A stretch of 64,000 nt of DNA from Strongylocentrotus purpuratus (taxonomy: Eukaryota > Echinodermata > Echinoidea > Camarodonta > Strongylocentrotidae). Shown here piece after piece: positions 48,139-61,400 of this stretch. The DNA lies in the NCBI RefSeq assembly GCF_000002235.5, contig NW_022145545.1, positions 933,501 through 997,500 on the forward strand. Reading direction: 5' to 3'. The translations under genes were made by a program, and so were the position numbers. The notes beneath the pieces were generated by a model that saw only the letters and a list, made by a program, of their open reading frames with translations, did not search any database and was not told where the DNA came from. How positions within the stretch are numbered: the stretch's first letter is position 1; each line of letters begins with the position of its first letter.

Positions 48139-49047
48139 AAATATGTATGTAACTTGTATATACCTGTAGGTGACAATCCCATCATAACCCACGCGTTTTA
48201 GGGACCCCGCCCCTCCCTCCATTTAGTGGACCCCCCCCCCCCCCCATTTCCTCAGAAATTAAGAATTTCTTGTAAAAAATTTATTATGTGCAATGTTTAT
48301 TTGTATAGTTTCCTGAAAAAATAAATCATGTATGAAAAAAAATGTAATATCTTTGTTTACCTTTCTGTTGGAAATGAAATAAATATGAATATGAATATTG
48401 GTAATTGTTCGATTGAGTTTCTATTCATACAAAAAAAAATGATACAAAAAGGAAACGTTTTATTTTTAAATCTGAATCTGACACTAGATTAGGAAATACG
48501 GTATATTTTAATGTTGTAAATACCTTGGACGTGCGATGATACAATACAAGGCTGTACATACCAGGCTTGATCTGATTCAAATTAATAGACTTATTTATTT
48601 CCGTTTCAATCATGTACAATATACATATAAATTCATTACTTGGCACAGAAACAATGGACTAAGTTCGTATAAAATACAGAATAGAAAATAATAACGGAAC
48701 GCTGCTGACCGTAATGTTTACTTGAAACTTATGCTATAACTAAACGAAAATTATGATTTGAAACTCAGTATATTTGTACCTATTTCATACGTCACTTTAC
48801 GAGAGATTTCTTCTTCTCTGCCACGTTAAGTATGCCCATATATGCTGTAAAATTTAGTTTATTATATATTTTAAACGGAATATTCCTGCCGTGTTGGAGA
48901 AAAACAAAGGCATCATGTTACATTAACAACTTTCAATATTTATAGTTTAAGGCAAACATAGTTCAAAGGGTTATCCCGTCAAATTTTCTTTTGAATACAA
49001 ATTTGCGTTAACAATCATTCAACTAATAATTGTCTGAAAATGACTAG
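48139..49047. other. AT-rich stretch downstream of the SVEP1-like gene
   Basis: A poly-C run at 48229-48245 and a possible minus-strand AATAAA (tttatt 48858-48863). No coding recognised. Confidence 0.35.
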
Positions 49048-49515
49048 CAGCCTTTTCACAAACAGCTAAAATGCATCGTATCTAGAGATGATTAGTATAA
49101 ACGTGTTTAACTCAACAGTTTTAAACATGTTCATAGAAAATTTTCCCTGTGTGAACATCGTTTATACGATGTTGGGATAGATACGAAGTCGCGATTCATA
49201 CGCCCCTAAAAGCAGGCTGCAGATACGAAGTTCGTATCTAGAGAGCTTGACATTTTGTGTGTGAAAGGTTATTCGTGTTTAAACGTGTTTCAGACGTGTT
49301 TAAACTGGATGGAGCGTGTGCTTTGATTGATATGACATGACCTTCAATGCGCAATGGCACTACTGCGCATTTTACGAGCAGTAGTTAATTACGAAACGAT
49401 TAACGATCGAACCGAAATTTCTGTGTGTGAATGATGTCGTAATGTTCAGGTGATTAGTTTAAAGCCCTTTAAACTAATCATGTTTATAGAATTTTAGCTG
49501 TGTGTGAAAAGGCTG
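49048..49515. mobile_element. MITE with cagccttttcaca ends and gtttaaac motifs
   Basis: cagccttttcacaaacagct at the left is inverted at the right as agctgtgtgtgaaaaggctg. The interior is rich in gtttaaac/tttataga motifs. About 468 bp, 320 bp downstream of the SVEP1-like stop codon. Confidence 0.9.
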
Positions 49516-49837
49516 TAAGTAACTTGTAAAGCATTGGAACAGTTATACAACAGAGAATGAAGCATGCTATACTTGCTTGTGAAATCGGTGAATCTTCACA
49601 CTCCTGCCATGTCTCTTACCTATACCTTCGTAACAACAAACTTTTTAATTTTTAATGAGCCTTATAAAATGTGACCATGCAGAAGTGATATAATCACTGT
49701 ATATCAATAGTTCTTGCTTTCATATTGGCCATTTCCCTCAGACTACAACCTGAAGAGAATACAACCTGAGTGAATTGATGGAAACTTTCGTAAAACGGAA
49801 AACATTCTATTTTGGGAGTCATCTTTTCTCATCAGTG

Positions 49838-50007
49838 TTAGATGTGGACACATTGCTCTACGTCTGATGCTCCTCTGTTCCATGTCTTTCTTCCATCCGG
49901 GCATTCAAAGCACATCGTCTGTCCAATCAGCGACTGAAACGTGTGCAGGGGGCATTGAATACAAGGAGATAAGCCGGATGTTGAAAATTGGCCTGCTTCG
50001 CATTGAT
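49838..50007 (-). CDS. SVEP1-like gene exon 11 (GCC2/GCC3 repeat 2, stop)
   Basis: 170 nt from acceptor ttttacag to TAA. It encodes DQCEAGQFSTSGLSPCIQCP, then FECPDGRKTWNRGASDVEQC and VHI. The protein ends soon after the last cysteine, where longer SVEP1 proteins go on into EGF repeats. Confidence 0.9.
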
Positions 50008-53000
50008 CTGTAAAATACATAATCAAAAGTGTCTATGTTTTATTTGATAGTTGTTTTACATTATACAGCATTCCATCAGTTTTAGCTTAAAATGAAATGA
50101 GTTTACTTTTTATACTTATAACAACTTCGAGTTTGGTTATAGCGTAAATTCTTCGAATTACTGAACTTTTAATGTTTACATTTTGCTTCCACATGAGTTG
50201 AGGTGGATTCTTTTTAATTTACTATAGTATTTGTACAGCTTACCTTCACAATCAGCCTTGCTGGGACTGCCCTTGTGTTTGGTAGCCTGACCGGTGTCAC
50301 ATGACTTGCAGCTCACCTGACCATACTCGTCCTGGTAGAGTCCATAACCACATTGGTGACATGCCCTAGATTTGGTGTCGTAGTAGTGACCAGTCGTACA
50401 AGCGACTTTGAAGGGAACAACAAAATATGTTACCATAATTAGTCTAGCTTTATTGGCCAGAAGAAGATTTTTTTTTTTTTAAATGTTCTAATGTGGAAAA
50501 TTGTGTGAAGGACTGGAGTCTCTTGTATCGTCAGCCCGCAATCGTTAATAGCGTCCCAGTATCGATCTCTTGATCGCAATTTATACACAATTTGTTCTTG
50601 AAAGAGAAAATTGTCATAAAATGCCAGTATGATACCATTTAATCAAGAATATGGCTATATCCTTCATCATATGAGTTGGTTAACTTACCACAGCTGGTGT
50701 TATTGCGACCAGCAACGTAACCATCAGGGCAATCTATGTAGTGTTCGCTGATCAATAAGTAGGCGTCTGGCGCATCTTCACGTTCAGAATGAGGTTTCAT
50801 GAAGAAGCTGAACCTTCCGCTATCTTCAGAGACGGTGATGTCCAACACTTCTCTTGCCAGATCCTGAAGCTTCTCCTGTGCCACCTTCACGTCATTGACT
50901 TTAAATACACCGACACCTAACTTCATCGAGATGCGCATCTCCTGGAGGCCTTCGAATAGACTTTCTTCGATGTCGTCAGCAGTCTTTTCGATGTCTTCTA
51001 CAGGCGATTCTTTGGCACTGTGGCGTAGACGTCGTCCGACCAGCGCACGCTTTCTTCGACGACTGGTCGGCCAGCCGCAGGTGATGGCGACGTTGTCGAC
51101 CGTACAGTCCTCATTCATTTTGCAGATGTCACTGTGGACGGACTTCTCGATAGTCTCGATGAAGGACTGTGCGATGTCGGACAAGGTAGCTGGACTACCA
51201 CATTGGCCACTGTAGTAGAGCAGGTCTGTCGGAAGGTTGATCTTAGTGGGGTCTCGCATTTCTAGATTAAAATTAGAACATGAAGGAAGAGGTTTCATAT
51301 TTTGTGTTCAATTAACATCTATTTCACATTACATTGTTAAATAAACCATCTAGTCCGCATTAGAATTACAAGGTCGATGCCAAATTATGTAGATGTCAAA
51401 TCTAGCGGTACCTAAGGAAGCCGGGGCCAAGTTATTAAGAATCAAATATGAAAGAGAGTGATTCTTTAATTACGTTTACTACGAGGCCTAACATCAATCT
51501 ACTTAGGCTGTATTATGTGCAAATCTCCTTTTGCGAAAGATTTTCAGAAGTTGAGATTTATTGGGGAAAGAAGTTCTCATATACGGACAACAATACGGAC
51601 CTGCTTTAACATTCGGTCTATTGTAAGAACGATGCTAATACACATTTATGAGGAATTCTGGAGAGAATCTCACCCATCTTTTATCAACATAAGACTGTAC
51701 CTTAAAGGAAAAAAAAACTCTTCCTCCTTGATGGATTTGCTGGTATCCTATCCTGAACTTACGTGAGCAGTCAGGCACATACGAGGTAGGATTCCACTGT
51801 CCAGATGAGCCGCATGTGAACACATCGGTAGCAGGTTGGAATGGACTAGGAGCAGGGATGTCATAGTTATCATTACAGGACATGCTGCAGTATCGACCGT
51901 AGGCCCAGGTATCACAAGATATGGCGCCGTGGCCAGGTGTGCGAAGCTTTAGACATGGCATTGCTGTCACCAAGAATGAACAGATATGATAAAGCTCTTT
52001 GGCCGGGCGATGGCAATTGCTGACACGAATAACATCCTTAAATGCTTTTAGTGTTTATTGCATTGTATATAGTCTGCTAACGTATCATAATAATGTGCTA
52101 CCTCTAACTATATTTTGCCCGCTTTAATACTGTTACGTCCCTTGAACGTTTTGCACTGATAAGTAAGTATCTTATACTTGAATTGATTAATTTCAAGTCA
52201 ATATATATTATTTCAGTCTGCACATAGTTAGAGTGCATTCATTTCGGATTGAAACTTGACGTCAAAGTACCAGAAAGTTAACTTGTTCAAGCCTATATAG
52301 AAATATGAGCTTATATCGACAGCACTCATCTTGAACATTATTGTTATCGGGTAATCAAAGACACATGCTTACGTTCGATATTGACATAGAAGTCGCAGAT
52401 CCCACTCAGTCCATTCTTCATATTAGTAGCGGTGTATATCACGTGGTTAATTCCCCATGGCAACAGAACGCTGTTACTACCATAGTTACAGACGAGTCGC
52501 ACCTCAACCCCGGTGATTTCCCTATATGTCGGTTCATCCCAGGTTACTGGGGTCATATCCAAGCTTGTCCGCAAAATTTGGTCTGGTGGGCACGTTAAAA
52601 ACTCGGGTACAACCGTATCTATCAGTAAAAGAAGGAACAAAACATCATTAATAATTAATGTGGAAGATTTTGTGTTTCGTATAAATTGTTGTGGATCTGT
52701 AATCTATTTTCAGTGGGTTTTTAAGGAATTCTTTTTATTTCCTTATATAAGTTGTTTCGAGTTATTTTTCACTTCATTCAATTGAGTGTACACATTCTTT
52801 GTGACAGAGCTTTATTTTTGGTGTAGTTAATCATAAACAAGGGAGTTTGTCCTTTTATTTGAGAAGTACATTCTGACAGATTGTGATCCTTCTTTGTTAA
52901 ATAAAGGCGTTGGCATTTGAAACAAAACAAAACACTTTTTTACCGTGTATCTCGACATCAAAAGTGCACAAGGCAGCATTCCCCGTGTCGTCCAGGAAGT

Positions 53001-54989
53001 GATACTCGCAAGTAGTATCCGCAGTGAAGTTGTAAGGCGATGTGAGGTCCGCAGGAACTGTCCATGTCTGCAGCGTCTGGTCGAAATTGTCCGTAGCCGT
53101 TGGTTTTGAGAATGTGACTTCCACTCCCCAGTACTCAGTCCGGTGGGCGACCAAAGAGCTTGGACAGTGCGAAATGGTTGGTGCATGATCATCTAAACAA
53201 TCACAAGCAAAAAAAAAGATTATTCGTGTTCAGAAGAGACCCTTAATGAATGTGGTACATCTTGGGGGACAATCACAGGTTTCAACCATGATTATAATAA
53301 TGGTTGAAACCTGAGTCATTCCCAGTCAATGCCTTGGTACCCTTGAGTAAGTCATTCATTCCAGTGGATATAAGACTACTAAAAGCGCATATCTCCTGCA
53401 TACTACTTACAAACATATCTCGCCTGCTTAACCATCAAATTAAATAAACAACAATCAATGAAACCATTAAAAAGAGTGAGATAGGGGAAGAGGGAGAGTA
53501 TCACGTCATCCAAATCAAAAAGTGTATTTGATCCAGTTATAAATCATTTGCAAAATAGTTTAAAATAGGTGAGAATTTACTCCTTTACGCTTTTTGGTAA
53601 TCGACTAATATCGAAGACATCTAAAAGAAAGTGATTTCATGGTTTATTATACCAGTCCTGTTAAAAAAACACAAAGAGTAAACAGTAAACACATTTACAG
53701 CACTTAGTATCAAATGTGTTCCTACCTGTGCATGTGGGTTGGGTGCCGGTCCACTGGGCCGCGTTACCACTAACCTCTTGGCAAACACGTTGAGATGACC
53801 CCGATAGAGTAAGTCCAGTGGCACACTGGTATGTACAAACTGACCCTACAGAGTTGGACTTGGTGCAACTCATGGTACAGTGTTGAGGAGAACTAGGACT
53901 ACTGCAGCGTATCACTGCAAAGATATCCCCAATGTGGAGATGAGTTATTTTCTTCTTAATTAATTCAAATTAATATAAACTCTATGTTTTGGCAGGCCCA
54001 AGCTTTATTGCCGGCCTCTGCGTTACATCTGATTTTATATTTGGCCTCATATAAGGTCCATCATCTAAGTTGATTCCAAATCAATATATAAGACCTAGCT
54101 TATTTAAAGATAAAGGTGAGTTCTGGTAATGCGATTGCATTGTGAAAGAAAAGGTGTGGAATGGATCAGAAACAGTTGATCATGTAGCATGTAAGAATTG
54201 GTGTGCACTGCAAGGTTCTGGAGTCATCAAAATCATAATAAATTTGGCCGAGTCTTGGTAAAGTAACAAGCACTGTACACAGGAAGCTATATATAGGACA
54301 ACACACATGGTGTCGGGGCTAGTACTACCTTGATTTCCCTGTCTTTCTATACTCATTACTCAGCCAGTATACATTTTCTTCCAAAATTGTTTGGCACATG
54401 TCATTTATTTGTAACCTTGAACATTCAGTGTAAGTTTCGTTTGATTCTGTGAGAATTTTTTTAATATTTTTTTTACCAGAACTGGAGTTTATCTTTAAGG
54501 TCAAATACAAAGTGAAATACACCTTTGGTTATCATATCTGACGAATTCAATACTATGTGTTGTTATTTGTACAAGGAGGGAGGGGCGATATACTTGTAGA
54601 GTAAAACGTAATGGATGGTTCCAGAGCATAGTTGGATATCAAAGATTCTAACATCCGTATTTGTACTAGATAATATATCATACAAATACAGACGAACTCG
54701 CTGTTCGAATTAAGAGGAGGCAGCGGTAACCCGGGTAATTATTAGCCCTGTAACTTGACGTAAGACGTGATTCGACAGATTTATGTCGGTCGATATTTAA
54801 ATATTTAAATAAATATTATTTGTTGCTGACTGGTGATTAAAGAAGTAAATATCTACCATTGACAGTAAAGGAAACGGTACAAGATGTAGACGATCCACTA
54901 GTGTCAGTGGCGGTGTATGCGATGCTGTGTGTCCCTTCGCCGAAAGAAGACCCAGATGGAGGACCACTTCGGCTGCAGGAGCAGAAGGA

Positions 54990-55024
<35 letters not shown>

Positions 55025-55181
55025 AGGATCGAAGAAAAAGAGAAAGAGGGAGAGGGGGCGGGGTATGTGTAGCAGAAATTATAAAGAGCAAAAATGAGGC
55101 AGTCATCGAAAGACCCATTTATATATGTTTCAGGATAGGAGAAGGGATGCAGCATTAACAGAAACATATATGAGCAATATT

Positions 55182-55213
<32 letters not shown>

Positions 55214-55377
55214 GAGAGGGGGGGGGGGGTATGGATCGACGAAGGAGAGAAAGGGGGAGAGGGGGTATGTATAGGAGATATTATGAAGAGAGCAAACATG
55301 AGACCGTCATCAAAAGACCCACATGTTTCAGGAAAGGAGAAGGATGCAGCATTACAGAAACATATATGAAAAATATT

Positions 55378-55408
<31 letters not shown>

Positions 55409-58400
55409 AGGGGAGATATAATCGGCTGAAGATGGAAGGGGCATAGATAGGAAGTGTTTGACACATTTCAAAGTCTATTAGTTTTTTTACCAACGACCAA
55501 TCACTAAATGGTGCATCGGCATTGGCACATCCCTCTTGAAAAGTTTCTTTCCTTTTTGATGTTTCTACCCAATAAATAGTTTTACATGGATTTGAGTTTT
55601 CTTGTGCTCCTTGTTTTTTTAATATTATAACATTATTAACAGGTAAGAGGAAGAAAGTTGTCGACAATCCTTTTCAAAGGCTTGCCGAAGCTTCTGGACA
55701 TGTTAGTATCAACGATTGTGAAGACTTCGAAGAAAGATCTGCTGCTAAGTCGATCTGTTTAAAGCTTTCAAAAAGGCCATTTTCGTAATGTTACCAAATT
55801 TACACCAAAGTGCCTCTATCCGAATAGTTTTGTAAATTTTTACTATAGTTTATACTTTCATATTTTCTGTTTAATTTGAATGTCATTATGCCAATGTATA
55901 TGGGGATATGTTATGATATTCCACCTCTTCACTTAATTTGTATATGAATATATATTGTGATGATGATAGAAATAAATTTCAATTCAATTCATACCCTTGG
56001 TTACGACTGGTTTTAATTCAATATGTGTCCATTACTCTCTCTCTCTCTCTCTCTCTCTTAATATTGAGTCCGTATTTCAGGTTGGTCATATTTAGTCCCG
56101 CTCAAAAGAAATATTATCTAATAAATTGGAATATATGCATTTTCTCTCCAGAACCTTTGGTTATTATTCAAATCTCCTGCGATGCATGTAATGAATATCT
56201 ATAGATGGAATCACTTTGCATGTATACGTCAATTGTTGCTATGTTTGACAAGCCTCTGACAAGCATTACAGTTGTCGTGAGGAACATAAGTTCAAGAACT
56301 ACATGAGTACACGTAATAATGCGTAATAATATTACCTTACTGTACATGACGATTCTGTGTCTGTGCATGTTGGTTCAACCCACGTGACTACCGCAGTGGG
56401 GGTAGTAGTATACTGGACAGGTAGGGACTGCGGGCAGTTGTAAAATCTGGGAGCCGTATCTGCATGGAGAAAAAAAAGCCCGAGTAAAACATCAATGTCA
56501 TTGGTGAGAGCATGGAGGGATCTAAATGAGTTTATCGAATAAATTAGAAATGAATTGTTCATTTTGCGAATTACATTTTCAGAGATATTTCATTACAGGC
56601 GCATATAGTCCGGCAGCCATCTCGATATACCTTGTTTTAGGGTCTATAGTTTTTTTTTCTTCGGATTATAGTCCTTTAGACCATCAATTTGAAGAATTCG
56701 ATTGCTGACACTCTGTCAGCATTGAGCAATTTGAGATATGTGACGTCATACAAAATGGCCGCCAAAATCCCCTTTTTAACCAAAATTAATGATATAAAAA
56801 GTTTTAACAGCATTTTACTACATTAAATGGCAGTCAAATATCTTGATTTTTTTCTAGAATCATCACTAAATAAAAATTGCGATGCTGTATGATCACAAAT
56901 GATATGCAAATTTGCATAATTCGGAATGGCGCCCTCTATAGACACATTAACTTGCATAGGTCAAAATGATGGCCAAATACCAATTTCTAACATGAGATTA
57001 TCATATGGCATGAGTCAGATGCACTGGATACAGTGAGTAAAGATTGTGCTGCACATTTATTTTTATTTTGTAATTTGATACTCGAAGAAAACACGGTTGA
57101 ATTTTATGCTCTCTGTCCCATAGATATGAGGTGGCATATGGTGATAAATGCCCATTTTCAGTGACAGCGTTAAGAAACTAGATTTGTATTCTAAGGTACT
57201 AGATTCTTTTAAAGTAACCTAAAAATTACGAACTACCACTACGATACAGGACTATATCCGTTTATAAGTTTGCTTCAAAATCTTGAAATTTGTTTAAAAG
57301 CCCTTTAAAGTGTTGGGAACCCTAAAATATTCCATGCAGAAGAGGGTGTCATTTAACACTTGATTCTGCAAAGTAAGGTCGTGACTGTAATGCGTGCTTC
57401 CACACGCATGTTTGCAAATGAGTTCTCTTAACATTTTCTACAAACGCTTCAGTAGTTTGAGGTAGTGAGGCAAGGTTTGGGGGTATTTGGAGCTCCTAGT
57501 CTTCGGACCCTTGATAGCCACACGTTGATATACGAGCCTCTGACATTCAGTTGGTTGTTGACTGTCCATAACCTGAAGCAAAGCATTGAGTAGGTTGAGT
57601 GATGACATATGACCATACTGCATCAACATTGCCAACTCAGTCCTAAGGGAGTCGAATCTTCTGCTTCATCACTTTCAGCATTGTACCCTATCCAATGCCA
57701 AAGTATGCCCCAAGAGTGTCGCATCCCGTCAACGCATGTCCTGCCAACATCGATGGAATGATATCTCCTAACTTGTCTACATTGGCAGGAACATCAATAA
57801 CAGTTCGATTTGTGAAGGGGCGTCTCCATGTTCATTGGCGTTTTATAAGTCCGTCATGTAGATAATGATGCAAAAGTAGTACGTAGACGTCTGTGTCATC
57901 CACTAGGACCCTAACATACATCTTCTCATTAGCATCAATTCCAATCGCTTGCTGTTCTTTGATGTTGCCTGCTTCATCATAACTATGTTGTGGACAGACC
58001 TTTCCTTGGCATGACATCACTGACTGGAATCACTTCAACAAGAACCTCATCTTGACGGTAAAGGCGTGCTTGTGCTTTTGCCTATTTCTGAGCACCCAAT
58101 CATCCTGCAGACTCGCGCATATAATTATGATGTCGATCAACTATAGTTTGTTGTCATGAAAAGATAGTGAAGTTAGCAACACTAGAGACACGTTTCAACA
58201 ACTTCTCTCCCTAGCTTTATTGATCTTTCCAAAGCTTTTGACTGCGTACAACATAAACGCCTATGGAAGATTATGAGCTAGATGGGCTTTCCAGCACATA
58301 TAATTCAACTCATCCAGTCGCTCTACCAATACCAAGAAGCAACAGTAAGAGCAGAGAATGGCGACACCGAAAGGTTTACTATTGGTCAAGTTGTCCGTCA

Positions 58401-61400
58401 AGGCTGCAACCTATCATCATAAATTTTCAACATCTATGCTGAATTCATCATGAGAAAGGCATTTTATGGTCAAGTTTCTGTTGGTGGACGAACGATCACC
58501 AACCTAAGATACGCCGACAATACAACACTCTCTGGCGTATTAATGGGGAAGGGTATGGGGGGGGGGGGGGGGGACAGTTGAACCCCCAAACAAAATTCAA
58601 ACTGTTTTTTTTTTTTATATATTCGATACCAGTGATTTACAAATGTTGCTGAAATGACATGATTTTCCTGGGTTTTTTCTCACTTTTTAGTAAATTATTA
58701 TTTGTTAAGCGTATGTTGGAAAATGACAAATCCTAAATCCACAGTCAAGCAAAAAATATGCTTATTTAAAAGCCTACATGTCAGGGTCCGCAGAACAGCG
58801 GGGCTCAGGGGACTCGAGCCTTCCTCACTTTTTGTATAAAGTATGTTAAAGAGAACTAGAAAGAAAGAAAGAAAATGACCAGAGGTGAAATGAGGTATCA
58901 AAATATGTTCATCTTACAGTTAATAAATGCCTGAAACCCTTGAGCTTCCGGGGGCTGTGTCCCATGAACACCACGCCAATTTGCGCTCCTCTCTTCCTGA
59001 TCGTAAATACTTCAACCCCCCCCCCCCCCACCCCGCTTTAAAAAAAAGTTCCGCAGGGCCTGCATGTAACATGTAAGAGTGGTGGTGATGCAGATTGTTT
59101 TTCTGCCCCTCTAAGTGTTTTTGCTCAGTATTCCACTGACAACACTTATAACAAGAACATCAGAAGAACTACTAGAACTCCTTAAAAAAGAGTGAAGGAT
59201 GCTAGTGAATAATTTGGACCCTACCTCAATGTGAAAAAGACCAAGATCATGATTGGTGGAAATTAACTACATGCAACAGAGCATGGTGGTTGATGGAGAA
59301 GAAGTTGATCAAGTGGACAAGTTTATATAATGTTCTTGGGTCAATGATTGTCAAGGAGGGTGGAAGCTCGGCAATATCTGCCTTTGAAATGTGGTGTTGG
59401 AGGAAGCTACTTGGGATATCATGAAGAGATTACAACACCAATGGACACAATTAATGTCCATCATCGGAGATCAACCGCCACTTGCTACCAGGATTGACAA
59501 GTACAAGCTACAATAGTTTGGTCACGTTAGCAGAAGATCAGGAGACAACCTTGACAAATTATCATTCAAGGTACCTTTGAAGAAACACGTAACAAAGGAA
59601 GACTCAAGCTCAGATGGACTGACGACCTTAGGGAAATCACTAGCCACCCTCTAAATACTAAAGACACTCTACCGGATTGCAGGAGACAGATGCCGATCAA
59701 AAGGTCTCATCAAACGGGTCACAAGGGTGAGCCATGATCTATATGACAACGACGACGACGACGAACAGTAAGAGATAGTTTCTTGGAGGGCAGCAGTGAC
59801 GCGGGACTGAGTTGGAAGACTCTCGACCCGTTATGACCTCTAAATACTCTCGGATCTGTCAAACACCAAGCAAACATCATCAGATTTTCATCCACAGCAG
59901 AGCACAACCATCAATGACTGTACAAGGTTGTTCCAGTGTCTGATGCCTGGCTGACATCTCAACTTTTGTCAAATTCTATAAGTCCGTCTTTGACATGGGA
60001 GTGCTCGTTTCCAAAATCATCAAAAAGTGATGTTGGGACTGGTGAAAGCTCTTATGACAAAATGTCCTTGACATTGGCCTCTCTTGATCTTGTCTGCAGT
60101 CCTATTACTCTGGAGTAGATCAACTTTTCATAGACTTTCGTACCCCAACATTGACTTCTTCATGGCTGCCACGGTTTGAACATTCTTGGAAATTGTGACA
60201 TAGAATCCACCAGGTAATTTCTTTTGAAAATCATGCATCTGTCTAGTATAGATGTCAACTGCTTTATCCACATTCACTGACGTTGGAGCAATGCTGGTCT
60301 AAATAAAGCCTATTAATTGAATAATAATGTGTGCCGTTAAACCACTTCTCACCGATTTGTTGAAAAATAAATTCTTTCATAGCCATTTTTTCTTGACATA
60401 TGTAGGGTAGGTGTAGGGAATTGGAGACCACCAAGCTTGAACCCATCACTGTCTGTCCGTGTTGGCTCCAATATTGATATAGCGACATATGTGGCCTTCA
60501 ACAACACTACTGCATATATCCAATTCATTTCGAAGACTACAGTGCGTTCTCTCTACGAGAAAATTGGCAAAATTGACCAAGATAAGCAATTTTGATCGTA
60601 AAATTTTGCTCTGATATAAAAACACGATTTTCACTGAATGTTGTGGTGTATGCAGATATTTAGGGGTGGCTCTTAAAAAAAATAGTTTTAAAAGGAAGTT
60701 TATGAAATGTGCCAACCATCACAGAAAGCTTATGGCCACTGTGTGTTGTGAATGGGTGTTGCAATTCACATTATGAATGGTGTCTGATCAGAAATGTGTC
60801 ACCATTCTAATTTGAATGCATTTAATTTTAAGAAGTTGTTTCTATGCTGTGAGTTTGATAAATGTAAAAGTCATATTGCCAGAACATTATTCTGAAAGTA
60901 TTTTAACATATTTGAGAGCACCTTTATTACTGTAAACAAAAAACTACAGAAATATTTTGGGCCCCATTGTTTTAAAATCGTTTCAAAATTACAGTAAGTT
61001 CATTGGCTGCATGTATATCTTTCAAAAAGTGTTTGAACTAACTATAACAATCCCATTTTCATTCAAATTGTATTTAAAATGTCTTGAATTGTAACTGTCC
61101 CTTATTACCTACACATGTAGGTAATGAGAGACCTTTGGTGATGACGTCATTAATCATTGTTATCTTATTAATCAGTTACATCATCACCACAATTTCGTTA
61201 CCAAATAAAGAGAAAAAATACTAAAGAGAATACAAAAATGTCTGTATGTGTAACATTGTTCATGTTTATGTAAATTATGCAAATCTGCTAAAGGGTCTTC
61301 CATTCCCCACACCTACCCTATCTAAATTTGTACCAAACACGATGAAAGATTAATGCAGCACAACTGCAATTGTTTCCCCCAAAAAGCATTTAATATGATT

